From assembly GCA_005885555.1 (NCBI GenBank), contig VAWN01000024.1:124001-188000 (forward strand): a DNA stretch of 64,000 nucleotides, read 5' to 3'. How positions within the stretch are numbered: the first letter of the stretch is position 1; every line of letters begins with the position of its first letter. A program made the position numbers and the translations under genes. This document shows positions 38,489 to 47,378 of the stretch, piece by piece. This DNA comes from Actinomycetota bacterium (lineage in GTDB: Bacteria > Actinomycetota > Actinomycetes > Mycobacteriales > Micromonosporaceae). The notes under the pieces are model-generated. The model had not been told where the DNA came from. It ran no database searches and saw only the letters and a list, made by a program, of their open reading frames with translations.

Positions 38489-39115
38489 GTGAACGAGCGG
38501 CGGCGGGCCTACCATCACGGCGATCTGGCCAACGCGCTGACCAACGCGGCGACCGAGCTGGCACGGCACGGCGGGCCGGAAGCCGTGGTACTGCGCGAGG
38601 CCGCGCGGCAGGTCGGCGTGTCGGCAACCGCCGCGTACCGGCACTTCGCCAGCCACGGCGACCTGATCCACGAGGTCAAGGAGCGGTGCCAGGCGTCCCT
38701 CGCCGAGTACATGCGCGCCGAGGTCGACGCCGGTTCGCCGCTGCCCGACCCCGGGCCCGAGGCGGTACGGCGGCTGCGCGCGCTCGGTCGCGGGTACATC
38801 CGGTTCGCCGTCGCCGAACCGGGGCTGTTCCGCACCGCGTTCTGCCAGGCGGAGTCGCCGCGCGAGAACTCGCTGGCGATGGTCGAGTCACCGGCGTTCA
38901 CGATGCTCTCCGCCACCCTCGACGAGCTGACCGGGCTGGGCCTGATCCCGCGCGCGCGCCGGCCGTACACCGAGATGGTCGCCTGGTCGAGCGCGCACGG
39001 CCTGGCCGCGCTCATCGCCGACGGGCCGCTGGCCGCCTTCCCCGAGGAGGAACGCGAGGCGGCGATCAACCGGACGCTGGACGCGACCATCGAGGCGATC
39101 TGCACCGGAGCTTGA
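38489..39115 (+). CDS. TetR family regulator of the adjacent MMPL gene
   Basis: A 208-residue TetR protein beginning VNERRRAYHHGDLANALTNA, the usual opening of this subgroup, with VLREAARQVGVSATAAYRHFASHGDL as the HTH. The GTG is preferred to an ATG at 38471 because relatives start here; the earlier ATG would follow immediately after the third operator copy. Autoregulation and repression of mmpL are inferred from the divergent layout and the repeats. Confidence 0.9.
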   Translation: MNERRRAYHHGDLANALTNAATELARHGGPEAVVLREAARQVGVSATAAYRHFASHGDLIHEVKERCQASLAEYMRAEVDAGSPLPDPGPEAVRRLRALGRGYIRFAVAEPGLFRTAFCQAESPRENSLAMVESPAFTMLSATLDELTGLGLIPRARRPYTEMVAWSSAHGLAALIADGPLAAFPEEEREAAINRTLDATIEAICTGA

Positions 39116-39148
39116 CCTTGACGCGTTGAACAGGTTTCCTTGGCGACG

Positions 39149-40447
39149 ATGAATCGAGGTACGCGAATCTGGCTCGCCGCGGGCGGCGCGCTGCTCACCG
39201 TCGGCGCGCTCGCTCTGGTGTGGACCAACGCGCCGGGTGCCCTCCGGCCGGCGGGTACCCACTGGGCGGCCGGCGCGTCGGGATCGTCGGCCGACGACGA
39301 CGGCTCGGCCGGGCCGTCGGGGTCCGCGTCGGCCTCGGCGTCCGCGTCGGCATCGGCCGGCCCGTCGGCGCACAGCGGCTTCGTCCACCCCGGGGTACTC
39401 CTCGACCGCGCGCAACTGGACTTCATGCGCGGCAAGGTGCAGGCCGGCGCGCAGCCGTGGGCGTCGGCGTACAACGCGCTGCGGTCCTCGGCGTCGCCGT
39501 CCGGGGCGGCGACCCCGCGGGCGGACGTGGACTGCGGCTCCCACTCGGTACCCGACAACGGCTGCTCGGACGAGCGCGGCGACGCCCTGGCCGCGTACGG
39601 CGACGCGCTGGTCTGGTACGTGACGCGGGACAACCGGTACGCCGACGCGGCGATCAGGATCATGGATGCCTGGTCGGCGACGCTGAAGACGCACACCAAC
39701 AGCAACGCGCCGTTGCAGACCGGCTGGGCCGGGGCCGGCTGGGCGAAGGCGGCCGAGCTGATCAGGTCGACGGTGCCGGCCTGGCCGAATGCCGGCCGGT
39801 TCGCCGCCATGCTGCGCAGCGCGTACCTTCCCGTGCTGCTGCAGGGTTCCGGCGCCAACGGCAACTGGGAACTCATCATGACCGATGCGCTGATGGGCAT
39901 CGCGGTGTTCCTCGACGACCGGACGTCGTTCAACCGCGCGGTGTCGCTGTGGCGGGGTCGGGTACCGGCGTACATCTACCTCAAGTCCGACGGCCCGGCG
40001 CCGAAGTCGCCACCCGGACGCGCCAAGACCGGCGCCAGCCTGACCGGGTACTGGTTCGGCCAGACCACGTTCGTCGACGGCGTGGCGCAGGAGACCTGCC
40101 GCGACTTCGGGCACACCGCGATGGGCTTCAACGCCGCCTTCCACGCCGCGGAGACCGCCCGGATCCAGGGCGTGGACCTGTGGGGCGAGCAGAAGACCCG
40201 GCTCGCCGCCGGCCTGGAGTTCCACGCTTCGTACGAGCTCGGCGCGGCGGTGCCTTCGTGGCTGTGCGGCGGGCACGTGACGCTGGGCACCGGCGGGTAC
40301 TGGGAGGTCGGGTACAACGCCCTGCACACCCGGCTGGGCATGGACCTGCCGAACACCGCCAAGCTGCTGGCCAGCCGCCGTCCGGTCAGCTCCGACAACC
40401 ACTCGTCGGCCTACGAAACGCTGACGTCCTACGCCAACCCGGCGTGA
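39149..40447 (+). CDS. Secreted alginate-lyase-family protein
   Basis: A 432-residue protein with a signal anchor at residues 8-28, a Ser/Ala/Gly linker with an SASASASASAS run, and an alpha/alpha-toroid domain from about residue 75 (FVHPGVLLDRAQLDFMR, later LQTGWAGAGWAKAAELIR and DFGHTAMGFNAAFHAAETA). This matches the alginate-lyase (PL5-like) family of polysaccharide-degrading enzymes. The actual polysaccharide is unknown; actinomycetes rarely use alginate. It stands alone downstream of tetR. Confidence 0.8.
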   Translation: MNRGTRIWLAAGGALLTVGALALVWTNAPGALRPAGTHWAAGASGSSADDDGSAGPSGSASASASASASAGPSAHSGFVHPGVLLDRAQLDFMRGKVQAGAQPWASAYNALRSSASPSGAATPRADVDCGSHSVPDNGCSDERGDALAAYGDALVWYVTRDNRYADAAIRIMDAWSATLKTHTNSNAPLQTGWAGAGWAKAAELIRSTVPAWPNAGRFAAMLRSAYLPVLLQGSGANGNWELIMTDALMGIAVFLDDRTSFNRAVSLWRGRVPAYIYLKSDGPAPKSPPGRAKTGASLTGYWFGQTTFVDGVAQETCRDFGHTAMGFNAAFHAAETARIQGVDLWGEQKTRLAAGLEFHASYELGAAVPSWLCGGHVTLGTGGYWEVGYNALHTRLGMDLPNTAKLLASRRPVSSDNHSSAYETLTSYANPA

Positions 40448-40454
40448 GGTTGCG

Positions 40455-40548
40455 CCGGCGCGGCGCCCGCGGCCCGGCGCGGCGCGGTGCGGTGGCCCGG
40501 CGCGGCGCGGCGCGGCGCGGTGCGGTGGCGCGGCGCGGCGCGGCGCCC
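40455..40548. repeat. GGCGC-rich simple-sequence tract
   Basis: Iterated GGCGC, GGTGC and GGCCC units fill the gap between the alginate-lyase-like stop and the 48-bp palindrome. It is almost pure G+C and has no coding sense. Confidence 0.7.
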
Positions 40549-40549
40549 G

Positions 40550-40597
40550 GATCTTGGACGCGCGTTCCCCCTGCAGGGGGGACCCGCGTCCAAGATT
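40550..40597. repeat. 48-bp nested palindrome, copy 3
   Basis: Arms GATCTTGGACGCGCG and CGCGTCCAAGATT surround CCCCCTGCAGGGGG. It lies between two co-directional genes, 23 bases before the methyltransferase start, so it may separate their transcripts. Confidence 0.85.
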
Positions 40598-40619
40598 GAG
40601 CCGATAGGGTGGGCTGGCG

Positions 40620-41429
40620 ATGGAGCCGAAGCCCGCGCAGTGGGGCGCCGAGTTCGGCGCCTGGTTCACCGACACGGCGATCGCCGAGGCGTACTCCAAC
40701 CGGCCGCCGTACCCGCAGGACGCGATCGAGCTGCTCGTCTCCCTCATCGCCGACCGGCCACGTGTCGTGCTCGACGCCGGCAGCGGTACCGGCGACCTCG
40801 CCCGCCGGCTCGCCCCGCACGTCGACCGCGTGGATGCCGTGGACGCCTCGGCCGCGATGCTCGACCAGGGCCGGCGGCTGCCCGGCGGTACCCATCCGCA
40901 CCTGAACTGGCAGCACGCCACCGCCGAGGAGGCGGCACTGACGCCGCCGTACGCCCTGGTGACCGCCGGGGAGAGCCTGCACTGGATGGACTGGGCGGTG
41001 GTGCTGCCACGGTTCGGGCGGGCACTGGCGCCGCACGGAGTGGTCGCGATCGTCGAGCGCGACTGGGAGGGGCCGCCGGCGCTCACCGCCCGGCTGCGGC
41101 CGGTCTTCGCGCGGTACGGCACCGTGCGCGACTTCCGCGCGCTGGACGTGGTGGCCGAGATCGAGCGGCGCGGCCTGTTCACCCGTACCGGCGAGCGGCG
41201 CTGCGGCCCGCAGCCGTGGCGGCCCACCATCGAGGAGTACCTCGACTGCCGGCACTCGCAGCGCGGCTTCTCCCGTACCCACCTGGGCGCCGGGTCGGCA
41301 CGGGCGTTCGACGAGGCGGTCCGCGCCACGCTGGAGGATCTCGTCGACGCGGGCGGGCTGCGGCGCACCCGCGGCCGGCTGGAGATGGCCGTCGAGGCCC
41401 GGGTCGCCTGGGGCGTACCCCGCCTGTGA
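40620..41429 (+). CDS. Class I SAM-dependent methyltransferase
   Basis: A 269-residue Rossmann methyltransferase. Motif I is VVLDAGSGTGDLARRL near residue 47, the acidic strand-2 end VDAVDASAAMLDQG near 72 and the motif with ESLHWMDW near 120, typical of the UbiE/COQ5-like subgroup. Substrate unknown. It is followed within 12 bases by a TetR gene and may share its transcript. Confidence 0.88.
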   Translation: MEPKPAQWGAEFGAWFTDTAIAEAYSNRPPYPQDAIELLVSLIADRPRVVLDAGSGTGDLARRLAPHVDRVDAVDASAAMLDQGRRLPGGTHPHLNWQHATAEEAALTPPYALVTAGESLHWMDWAVVLPRFGRALAPHGVVAIVERDWEGPPALTARLRPVFARYGTVRDFRALDVVAEIERRGLFTRTGERRCGPQPWRPTIEEYLDCRHSQRGFSRTHLGAGSARAFDEAVRATLEDLVDAGGLRRTRGRLEMAVEARVAWGVPRL

Positions 41430-41441
41430 GAACGTGTGACG

Positions 41442-42047
41442 ATGCCAGCCGCATCGTCCGGGTACCGCCGCTCGACCGGGTCGGCGCGTGGCGAGGCGCG
41501 ACGACAGCAGCTGCTCGAACGGGTCACCGACGACCTCGCCGCCAACGGGCTGGTGGACTTCTCGCTGCGGCGTGCCGCGCGGGCCGCGGGTACCACGCAC
41601 AAGGTGCTGCTCTACCACTTCGACAGCGCCGACGACCTGCTCACCCAGGCGATCCACCGGCTGCGCGAGCGGCGCATCAGCAATGCGCTGGCGGCCGCCA
41701 CCCGGGCCGACCGGCCGACGCTGGCGTCCCGGGTCCGAGCGGTGTGGCCGGCGCTCGTCGGTGAGGAGTCGCGGGTACTGGACCAGGCGATCGGGCTGAT
41801 GATGTTCGACCCGGCGCGGTACGCGGAACTCGGCCGGGGCGCATCGCAGCAGTACCTTCCCGGGCTCCTGTCGATCTGCCCGCCGGACTGGTCGGATCGG
41901 CGCAAGTTCGAGGTCGCGCAGCTGATCCTGGCGACCCTGCGCGGGTTCCTCATCGACTGGCTGACCAGCGGGGACATGGCGGGGGCCGAGGCCGGGTTGG
42001 CGGCACTGGTCCGGGCGCTGGAGCGGGAGGAGGGGGTACCGGGGTAG
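41442..42047 (+). CDS. TetR family transcriptional regulator
   Basis: A 201-residue regulator with HTH LVDFSLRRAARAAGTTHKVLLYHFDSADDLLTQAI, a TetR helix set in which the recognition helix contains THKVLLYHF. It lies between a methyltransferase and an alpha/beta hydrolase, both on the same strand. A GTG two codons earlier is an alternative start. The palindrome just after its stop is the best candidate operator, placing the hydrolase gene under its control. Confidence 0.88.
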   Translation: MPAASSGYRRSTGSARGEARRQQLLERVTDDLAANGLVDFSLRRAARAAGTTHKVLLYHFDSADDLLTQAIHRLRERRISNALAAATRADRPTLASRVRAVWPALVGEESRVLDQAIGLMMFDPARYAELGRGASQQYLPGLLSICPPDWSDRRKFEVAQLILATLRGFLIDWLTSGDMAGAEAGLAALVRALEREEGVPG

Positions 42048-42055
42048 ACAGCGAT

Positions 42056-42073
42056 GTGAACCAGGTGGTTCAC
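42056..42073. promoter_or_regulatory. Palindromic TetR-type operator before the hydrolase
   Basis: GTGAACCA-GG-TGGTTCAC has perfect 8-base arms. It ends 7 bases before the hydrolase ATG and overlaps a TCACTT -10-like box at 42070-42075, so binding would block transcription start. Confidence 0.65.
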
Positions 42074-42080
42074 TTTCGCC

Positions 42081-42986
42081 ATGCCCCAGATCGAGCTGTC
42101 CGCCGGGACGATCGACTACCACGACACCGGCGCCGGACCCGTCATCGTCGCGCTGCACGGGCTGCTGATGGACGCCTCGCTGTGGGACGCGACCGTCGCC
42201 GGGCTGTCGGCGGACCACCGGTGCGTGGTACCCACGCTGCCGCTGGGCGCGCACCGCCGGCCGATGCGCGCCGACGCCGACCTGTCGCTGCGCGGGATCG
42301 CCCGGCTGGTCGCCGAGTTCCTCGACCGGCTCGACCTGCACGACGTCACGCTCGTCGGCAACGACACCGGCGGCGCGCTCGTCCAGCTGCTCATCGCGCA
42401 ACCCGCTGCGCCGGGCGAGTCCGCCCAGCCGGCTGCGCCGGCCGAGCCGGCCGCCCGGGTCGGCCGCGTCGTGCTCGTCTCCTGCGACGCCTTCGACAAC
42501 CTCCCGCCCGGCCTGCCCGGCCGGACGCTGTACCTCACCGGCAAGCTGCCGCCCGCGGGGTTCGGGCTGTTCATGCAGCAGATGCGGCTACGCCCGCTGC
42601 GCCGGCTGCCGCTCGCCTTCGGCTGGCTCACCCGCCGGGGCGACGCCACGACCGCCCGCGCGATGCAGCCGGTGCTGACGCTGCCGGAGATCCGGCGCGA
42701 CCTGGTCCAGACGCTGCGCGCGGGAACGGCGGACGGCGCCGCGCTGCGGGCCGCCGCCGACCGCCTGCCCGACTTTCCCGGCCCCACGCTGGTCGCCTGG
42801 GCGTCGGGCGACCGGGTGATGCCGCTCGACCACGGCCGGCGCCTGGCTGCCCTGTTCCGGTCCGGGCAGCTGGTCGAGATCGACGACAGCTACACGCTGG
42901 TCCCGCTGGACCAGCCGGCGGCGCTCGCCCGGCTCATCCGGGAATTTGTCGGCGCACCAGCGCCCAGGCCTGGTCCGCCGAACTGA
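42081..42986 (+). CDS. Alpha/beta hydrolase, haloalkane-dehalogenase-like, catalytic His not evident
   Basis: A 301-residue alpha/beta hydrolase. The oxyanion region VIVALHGLLMDASLWD is near residue 22 and the nucleophile elbow LVGNDTGGALVQ near 92, with Asp as nucleophile as in dehalogenases and epoxide hydrolases. The C-terminal acid lies in SGDRVMPLDHG. At the position of the catalytic histidine the protein reads DDSYTLVPLDQP, with no His. Several actinobacterial relatives may share this. The 3' end overlaps miaA by 53 bases. Confidence 0.82.
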   Translation: MPQIELSAGTIDYHDTGAGPVIVALHGLLMDASLWDATVAGLSADHRCVVPTLPLGAHRRPMRADADLSLRGIARLVAEFLDRLDLHDVTLVGNDTGGALVQLLIAQPAAPGESAQPAAPAEPAARVGRVVLVSCDAFDNLPPGLPGRTLYLTGKLPPAGFGLFMQQMRLRPLRRLPLAFGWLTRRGDATTARAMQPVLTLPEIRRDLVQTLRAGTADGAALRAAADRLPDFPGPTLVAWASGDRVMPLDHGRRLAALFRSGQLVEIDDSYTLVPLDQPAALARLIREFVGAPAPRPGPPN

Positions 42987-43890
42987 CCGCGCGGACCTCC
43001 GGCAGCTTGCGCAGCCAGCCACGCTGCCGCCGGGTGTACCCGCGGATGTGCCCGACGACCCGCTCCCGCACCTCGGCCAGGTCCGCGGCGGTCAACTGCG
43101 CGACGGTACGGCCGCGCTCGCGTGCCACGTCGAACCACTCGCGGTACCCGTGGGTGTGCAGCACCTGGTTGGCGCTGTCCCGGCCCCGGCGGCGCAGCTC
43201 CCCATCCAGGTCGTACCGCTCGTCCAGCCCGACGATCTCCTCGGACAGCCCGCGCGCGACCTGGTCGTCGTAGGTCTGCGCGACCCGCCGGTCGACGGTG
43301 CCCACGCCCGGGTCCAGTCCACACAGGACGGTGGCGAACCCGGCCGGTACCCCCGATTCCCCGGCCATGCGCGCGGCCAGCGCGTTGATGACGCCGACGT
43401 AGTTGTTCGGGTGTACCTGCACGGCCGCGGCCCGGTCGAGCCGGCGCAGCATGGCGTGTGCGTCGGCCGCCATCGCGCGCGGGAAGTCGCGCTGCAACGC
43501 CGTGCGGGCGGCGCCGGTACGGTCGACCGCCCAGCCCTCCAGCAGCGCCCGCACGTACACGCCGGTACCGCCGACGACGAACGGGATCTCGCCAGCGTCG
43601 AAGGCATCGGCGAGGTACCGCCGCGCCAGCCGGGCGTAGTCCTCCAGCTCGAACTTGCGTACCGGCTCGGCGACGTCGAGCATCTCGTGCCGGATGCCGC
43701 CCATCTGCGCGACGGTCGTCTTGCTGGTACCGATGTCGAGGTACCGGTACACCTGCCGGGAGTCGGCCGACACGATCACCACCCGGCGGCCGGTCTCCCG
43801 CTCGACGCGCCGGGCCAGCTCGACCGACAGCACGGTCTTGCCCGACGAGGTCGGGCCGTACAGCGCGATCAGCAGCCGCGCCGCGGTCAC
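42934..43890 (-). CDS. tRNA dimethylallyltransferase (MiaA) family protein
   Basis: A 318-residue P-loop prenyltransferase. It has LIALYGPTSSGKTVLSVEL, VSADSRQVYRYLDIGTSK (the tRNA- and prenyl-binding motif, normally DSxQVYRxMDIGTAK) and FVVGGTGVYVRALLEGW. MiaA adds a dimethylallyl group to A37 of tRNAs reading U-starting codons. The deviations and the position beside topA suggest a paralogue of the housekeeping copy, which in actinomycetes usually lies near dapF/hflX. The GTG overlaps the topA stop (GTGA). Confidence 0.82.
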   Translation of the reverse strand: MTAARLLIALYGPTSSGKTVLSVELARRVERETGRRVVIVSADSRQVYRYLDIGTSKTTVAQMGGIRHEMLDVAEPVRKFELEDYARLARRYLADAFDAGEIPFVVGGTGVYVRALLEGWAVDRTGAARTALQRDFPRAMAADAHAMLRRLDRAAAVQVHPNNYVGVINALAARMAGESGVPAGFATVLCGLDPGVGTVDRRVAQTYDDQVARGLSEEIVGLDERYDLDGELRRRGRDSANQVLHTHGYREWFDVARERGRTVAQLTAADLAEVRERVVGHIRGYTRRQRGWLRKLPEVRAVSSADQAWALVRRQIPG

Positions 43891-46694
43891 GACCCGGTGG
43901 ACTTGCGCGCGGTCGCCTTCTTCGGCGCCGCCTTCTTGGCCGTGGTCTTCTTGGCGGTGGCCTTCTTGGCCGTGGTCTTCTTCGCGGTCGTCTTCTTCGC
44001 GGCCGCCGCGGTGGTCTTCTTCGCCGCCACCGCGGTCGCCTTCTTCTCGGCTGCCGGCGCGGCCTTCTTCGTCGCCTTCTTGCGCGGCGCCGCCGGCCCC
44101 TTGGCCCGCTTCTCGGCGAGCATCTCGGAGGCCTGCTCGATGCTCAGCGTCTCCGGCGTCTGTCCACGGCGCAGCGAGGCGTTGACCTCGCCGTCGGTCA
44201 CGTACGGACCGAACCGCCCGTCCTTGATGACCAGCGGCTTGTCGGTCAACGGGTCGGTACCCATGTCGCGCAGCGGCGGCGCGGCCGCCCGGCGTTGGCG
44301 GGTCTTCGGTGCCGCCAGCAGTTCCAGCGCCTCGGCCAGGCTCACGGTGAACAGCCGGTCCTCGGAGTCCAGCGACCGGAAGTCGTCGCCGCGCTTGACG
44401 TACGGCCCGTACCGGCCGGCTCCGGCGAACACCTCCGCGCCGGAGGCGTCGCGACCCAGCAGCCGCGGCAGGGACAGCAGCTTGAGCGCGTCCTCCAGGG
44501 TCAGCGAGTCCGGCGAGTGGGCACGCAGCAGCGACGCGTTGCGCTCCCCGCTGGACACGTACGGCCCGTACCGGCCGGACCGGACCACGATCGGCTCGCC
44601 GGTGTCCGGGTGCTCGCCCAGCTTGCGTTCGCCGTTGCCGCCGAGGAACAGCTCCTCGACCTTGTCCGTGGTCAGCTCGTCGGGTGCGATGCCGTCCGGG
44701 ATCGCCGCCCGGTCGTCGTCGGCGGGTTCCTCGCCGGGCAGGGCGCGCTGCAGGTACGGCCCGTACCGGCCGACCCGTACCACGACGTTGCGTCCTTCGT
44801 CGTCCTTGAACAGCGGGATCGAGTTGACCCCGCGCGCGTCGATCGCGCCGAGGTTCTCGGTGACCATCTTCTTCAGGCCGCCGGCCCGGGCGATCGAACC
44901 CTCCTCGCCGACGCCGCCGCCGAAGTAGAACGCGGTGAGGAAGTCCACCGCCGACGCCTCGCCGTCGGCGATGTCGTCCAGCTCGTCCTCCAGCAGCGCG
45001 GTGAACTGGTAGTCGACCAGCCGCGGGAAGTGCTGCTCCATGAGGTTCACCACGGCGAACGCGATGAACGAGGGCACCAGGGCCTGGCCGCGCTTGAACA
45101 CGTACCCGCGGTCCTGGATCGTCGCCATGATGCTGGCGTACGTGGACGGGCGGCCGATGCCCAGCTCCTCCAGTGCCTTGACCAGCGACGCCTCGGTGTA
45201 CCGTGCCGGCGGCTGGGTCTCGTGCCCGACCGGCCGCAGCGCGTCGGCGCGCAGCGGCTGGTCCTTGACCAGCTGCGGCAGCCGCCGCTCGGCGTCTTCG
45301 GCCTCCGCGTCCTCGTCGTCGCTGGACTCGACGTAGGCGCGCAGGAAGCCCGGGTCGGTGATGGTCTTGCCGCTGGCGCCGAAGTCGGCCTCCTCGTTGG
45401 ACGAGGACACCGCGCGGATCCGCACCGAGATCGAGGTGCCCACCGCGTCGGTCATCTGCGATGCGATGGTCCGCCGCCAGATCAGCTCGTAGAGCTTGAA
45501 CTCCTCGGTGGACAGCTCGTTCGCGACCTCGCCGGGGGTGCGGAACGTGTCGCCGGCCGGCCGGATCGCCTCGTGCGCCTCCTGGGCGTTCTTGACCTTG
45601 CTGGCGTACCGGCGCGGCTGGGCCGGTACGAAACGGTCGCCGTACAGGTCCCGGACCTGCTGCCGGGCGGCGTTGATGGCGGACTCGGCGAGGTTGACCG
45701 AGTCGGTACGCATATAAGTGATGTACCCGTTCTCGTACAACCGCTGTGCCGTGCGCATCGTCTGCGCGGAGGAGAACCGCAGCTTGCGGGCTGCCTCCTG
45801 CTGGAGGGTCGAGGTGATGAACGGGGCGTACGGCTTGCGGCGGTACGGCTTCTCCTCGACCCGGGTGACCTTGAACGGCCGCCCGTCCAGCCGCGCCGCG
45901 AGCCCGCGCGCGGCCGCCTCGTCGAGGTGCACCACGTCGCCGCGCGCCCGGCCGGTGGTCGGCTCGAAGTCCCGGCCGGTGGCGACCCGGTCGCCGTCCA
46001 GCGCGATCAGCGTCGCCGAGAACGACCGCGGCCCCTCGACTGCTTCGAGAACGGACAGGTCCGCAAGGATGTCCCAGTACGTGGCGGTGCGGAACGCCAT
46101 CCGCTGCCGCTCCCGCTCGACCACGATCCGCGTCGCGACCGACTGCACCCGGCCCGCCGACAGCTTCGGCATGACCTTCTTCCACAGCACCGGCGAGACC
46201 TCGTACCCGTACAGCCGGTCCAGGATCCGCCGGTATTCGTACGCGTTGACCAGGTTGCGGTCCAGGTCACGCGGGCTGGACACGGCCGCCTGGATGGCCG
46301 GCTTGGTGATCTCGTGGAACACCATCCGCTTGACCGGTACCTTCGGCTTGATCGTCTCCAGCAGGTGCCAGGCGATCGCCTCGCCCTCGCGGTCCTCATC
46401 GGTGGCGAGGTAGACCTCGTCGACCTCCTTGGCCAGCTTGGTCAGCTTGGCGATCTGCGACCTACGGTCGGAGCTGACGACGTACAGCGGCGCGAACCCG
46501 TTGTCGACGTCGACGCCCAGGCGTGCCCATGGTTCCTTCTTGAACTTCGTCGGCACGTCAGCGGCGTTGCGCGGCAGGTCGCGCACGTGGCCCAGGCTCG
46601 CCTCGACGACGTACCCCGGGCCCAGGTAGCCCGAAATCGTCTTGGCCTTCGCCGGCGATTCGACGATGACCAGGCGCTTAGCGGTGCTCGGCAC
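43887..46694 (-). CDS. topA: DNA topoisomerase I
   Basis: A 935-residue type IA topoisomerase. The Toprim domain opens with RLVIVESPAKAKTI and contains ATDEDREGEAIAWHL; the active-site tyrosine is in NGYITYMRTDS near residue 320. Instead of zinc fingers the C-terminus has repeats built on GRYGPY/GRFGPY (at least four), then a 65-residue Lys/Ala/Thr tail as in other actinobacterial TopA proteins. It relaxes negative supercoils. The GTG at 46694 has GGGAG 4 bases upstream; upstream codons lack coding character. Confidence 0.95.
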   Translation of the reverse strand: MPSTAKRLVIVESPAKAKTISGYLGPGYVVEASLGHVRDLPRNAADVPTKFKKEPWARLGVDVDNGFAPLYVVSSDRRSQIAKLTKLAKEVDEVYLATDEDREGEAIAWHLLETIKPKVPVKRMVFHEITKPAIQAAVSSPRDLDRNLVNAYEYRRILDRLYGYEVSPVLWKKVMPKLSAGRVQSVATRIVVERERQRMAFRTATYWDILADLSVLEAVEGPRSFSATLIALDGDRVATGRDFEPTTGRARGDVVHLDEAAARGLAARLDGRPFKVTRVEEKPYRRKPYAPFITSTLQQEAARKLRFSSAQTMRTAQRLYENGYITYMRTDSVNLAESAINAARQQVRDLYGDRFVPAQPRRYASKVKNAQEAHEAIRPAGDTFRTPGEVANELSTEEFKLYELIWRRTIASQMTDAVGTSISVRIRAVSSSNEEADFGASGKTITDPGFLRAYVESSDDEDAEAEDAERRLPQLVKDQPLRADALRPVGHETQPPARYTEASLVKALEELGIGRPSTYASIMATIQDRGYVFKRGQALVPSFIAFAVVNLMEQHFPRLVDYQFTALLEDELDDIADGEASAVDFLTAFYFGGGVGEEGSIARAGGLKKMVTENLGAIDARGVNSIPLFKDDEGRNVVVRVGRYGPYLQRALPGEEPADDDRAAIPDGIAPDELTTDKVEELFLGGNGERKLGEHPDTGEPIVVRSGRYGPYVSSGERNASLLRAHSPDSLTLEDALKLLSLPRLLGRDASGAEVFAGAGRYGPYVKRGDDFRSLDSEDRLFTVSLAEALELLAAPKTRQRRAAAPPLRDMGTDPLTDKPLVIKDGRFGPYVTDGEVNASLRRGQTPETLSIEQASEMLAEKRAKGPAAPRKKATKKAAPAAEKKATAVAAKKTTAAAAKKTTAKKTTAKKATAKKTTAKKAAPKKATARKSTGS

Positions 46695-46793
46695 GGTACT
46701 CCCATTACTCGCAGTCGTAGGTTGCCAACGTAACGTGGACAAGCGTCACGCTAGACGGCGCCACCGTACACCTATCGTCAACGGTGTGTTGCG

Positions 46794-47378
46794 TCACACG
46801 GCGGGCCACGCCCCTGCGGGGGCGGGTTCGGGCGGGTCGCCGACCAACTCCGCGAGCCGGGCGAGGCGGCGACGCCCAGATATACGGTACGCCGGGCCGC
46901 CGGCACGCGGGCTCAGCAGGGCCGCGGGCAGCCCCACCGCGGCCAGGGCCGCGCCGACCGGCGTCCAGGCCGGCTCGTCGGACGGCCCCAGGCGCAGGGT
47001 GAAACCCATCGGCTCGGGATACCCCGCGGCCGCGACCCACAGCCGCAACCGCCGTCCCTCCAGGGCGAAACCCTTCGGGGGTACCTTGACGGCGCCGCGC
47101 AACCAGGCGGCACCCAGCGGTGTCAGCAGGGTCGAATACGCCGTCCGTACCCCGATGTGCCGCTCCACAGTGGACACACAGGTCACCTGAAGCCCCCGGT
47201 CGCGCAGTTCCCGGTGCAGCACCTGGGCCCGCCACAGTTCCTCCACGACGACCGACACCCGGGCGGTACCGCCCATCCGCACGACCTGTCCCGGCCCGGC
47301 CAGCAGCCCTTCGAGGTCCTCGGGTACCGGTGGCCCCGCCTCGACCCCGAACAGCGACAGTTGCCGGCCTATGCGCAC
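46794..47378 (-). CDS. Conserved hypothetical protein next to topA
   Basis: A 194-residue soluble protein beginning VRIGRQLSLFGVEAGPP with no signal peptide. It has mixed alpha/beta character, with GTARVSVVVEELWRAQVLHREL and GVRTAYSTLLTPLGAAWLRG as the most structured parts. The start overlaps the end of the lipoprotein gene by 10 bases, so the two are coupled. Position beside topA is conserved in relatives as far as I recall, but I cannot assign a function. Confidence 0.7.
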   Translation of the reverse strand: MRIGRQLSLFGVEAGPPVPEDLEGLLAGPGQVVRMGGTARVSVVVEELWRAQVLHRELRDRGLQVTCVSTVERHIGVRTAYSTLLTPLGAAWLRGAVKVPPKGFALEGRRLRLWVAAAGYPEPMGFTLRLGPSDEPAWTPVGAALAAVGLPAALLSPRAGGPAYRISGRRRLARLAELVGDPPEPAPAGAWPAV

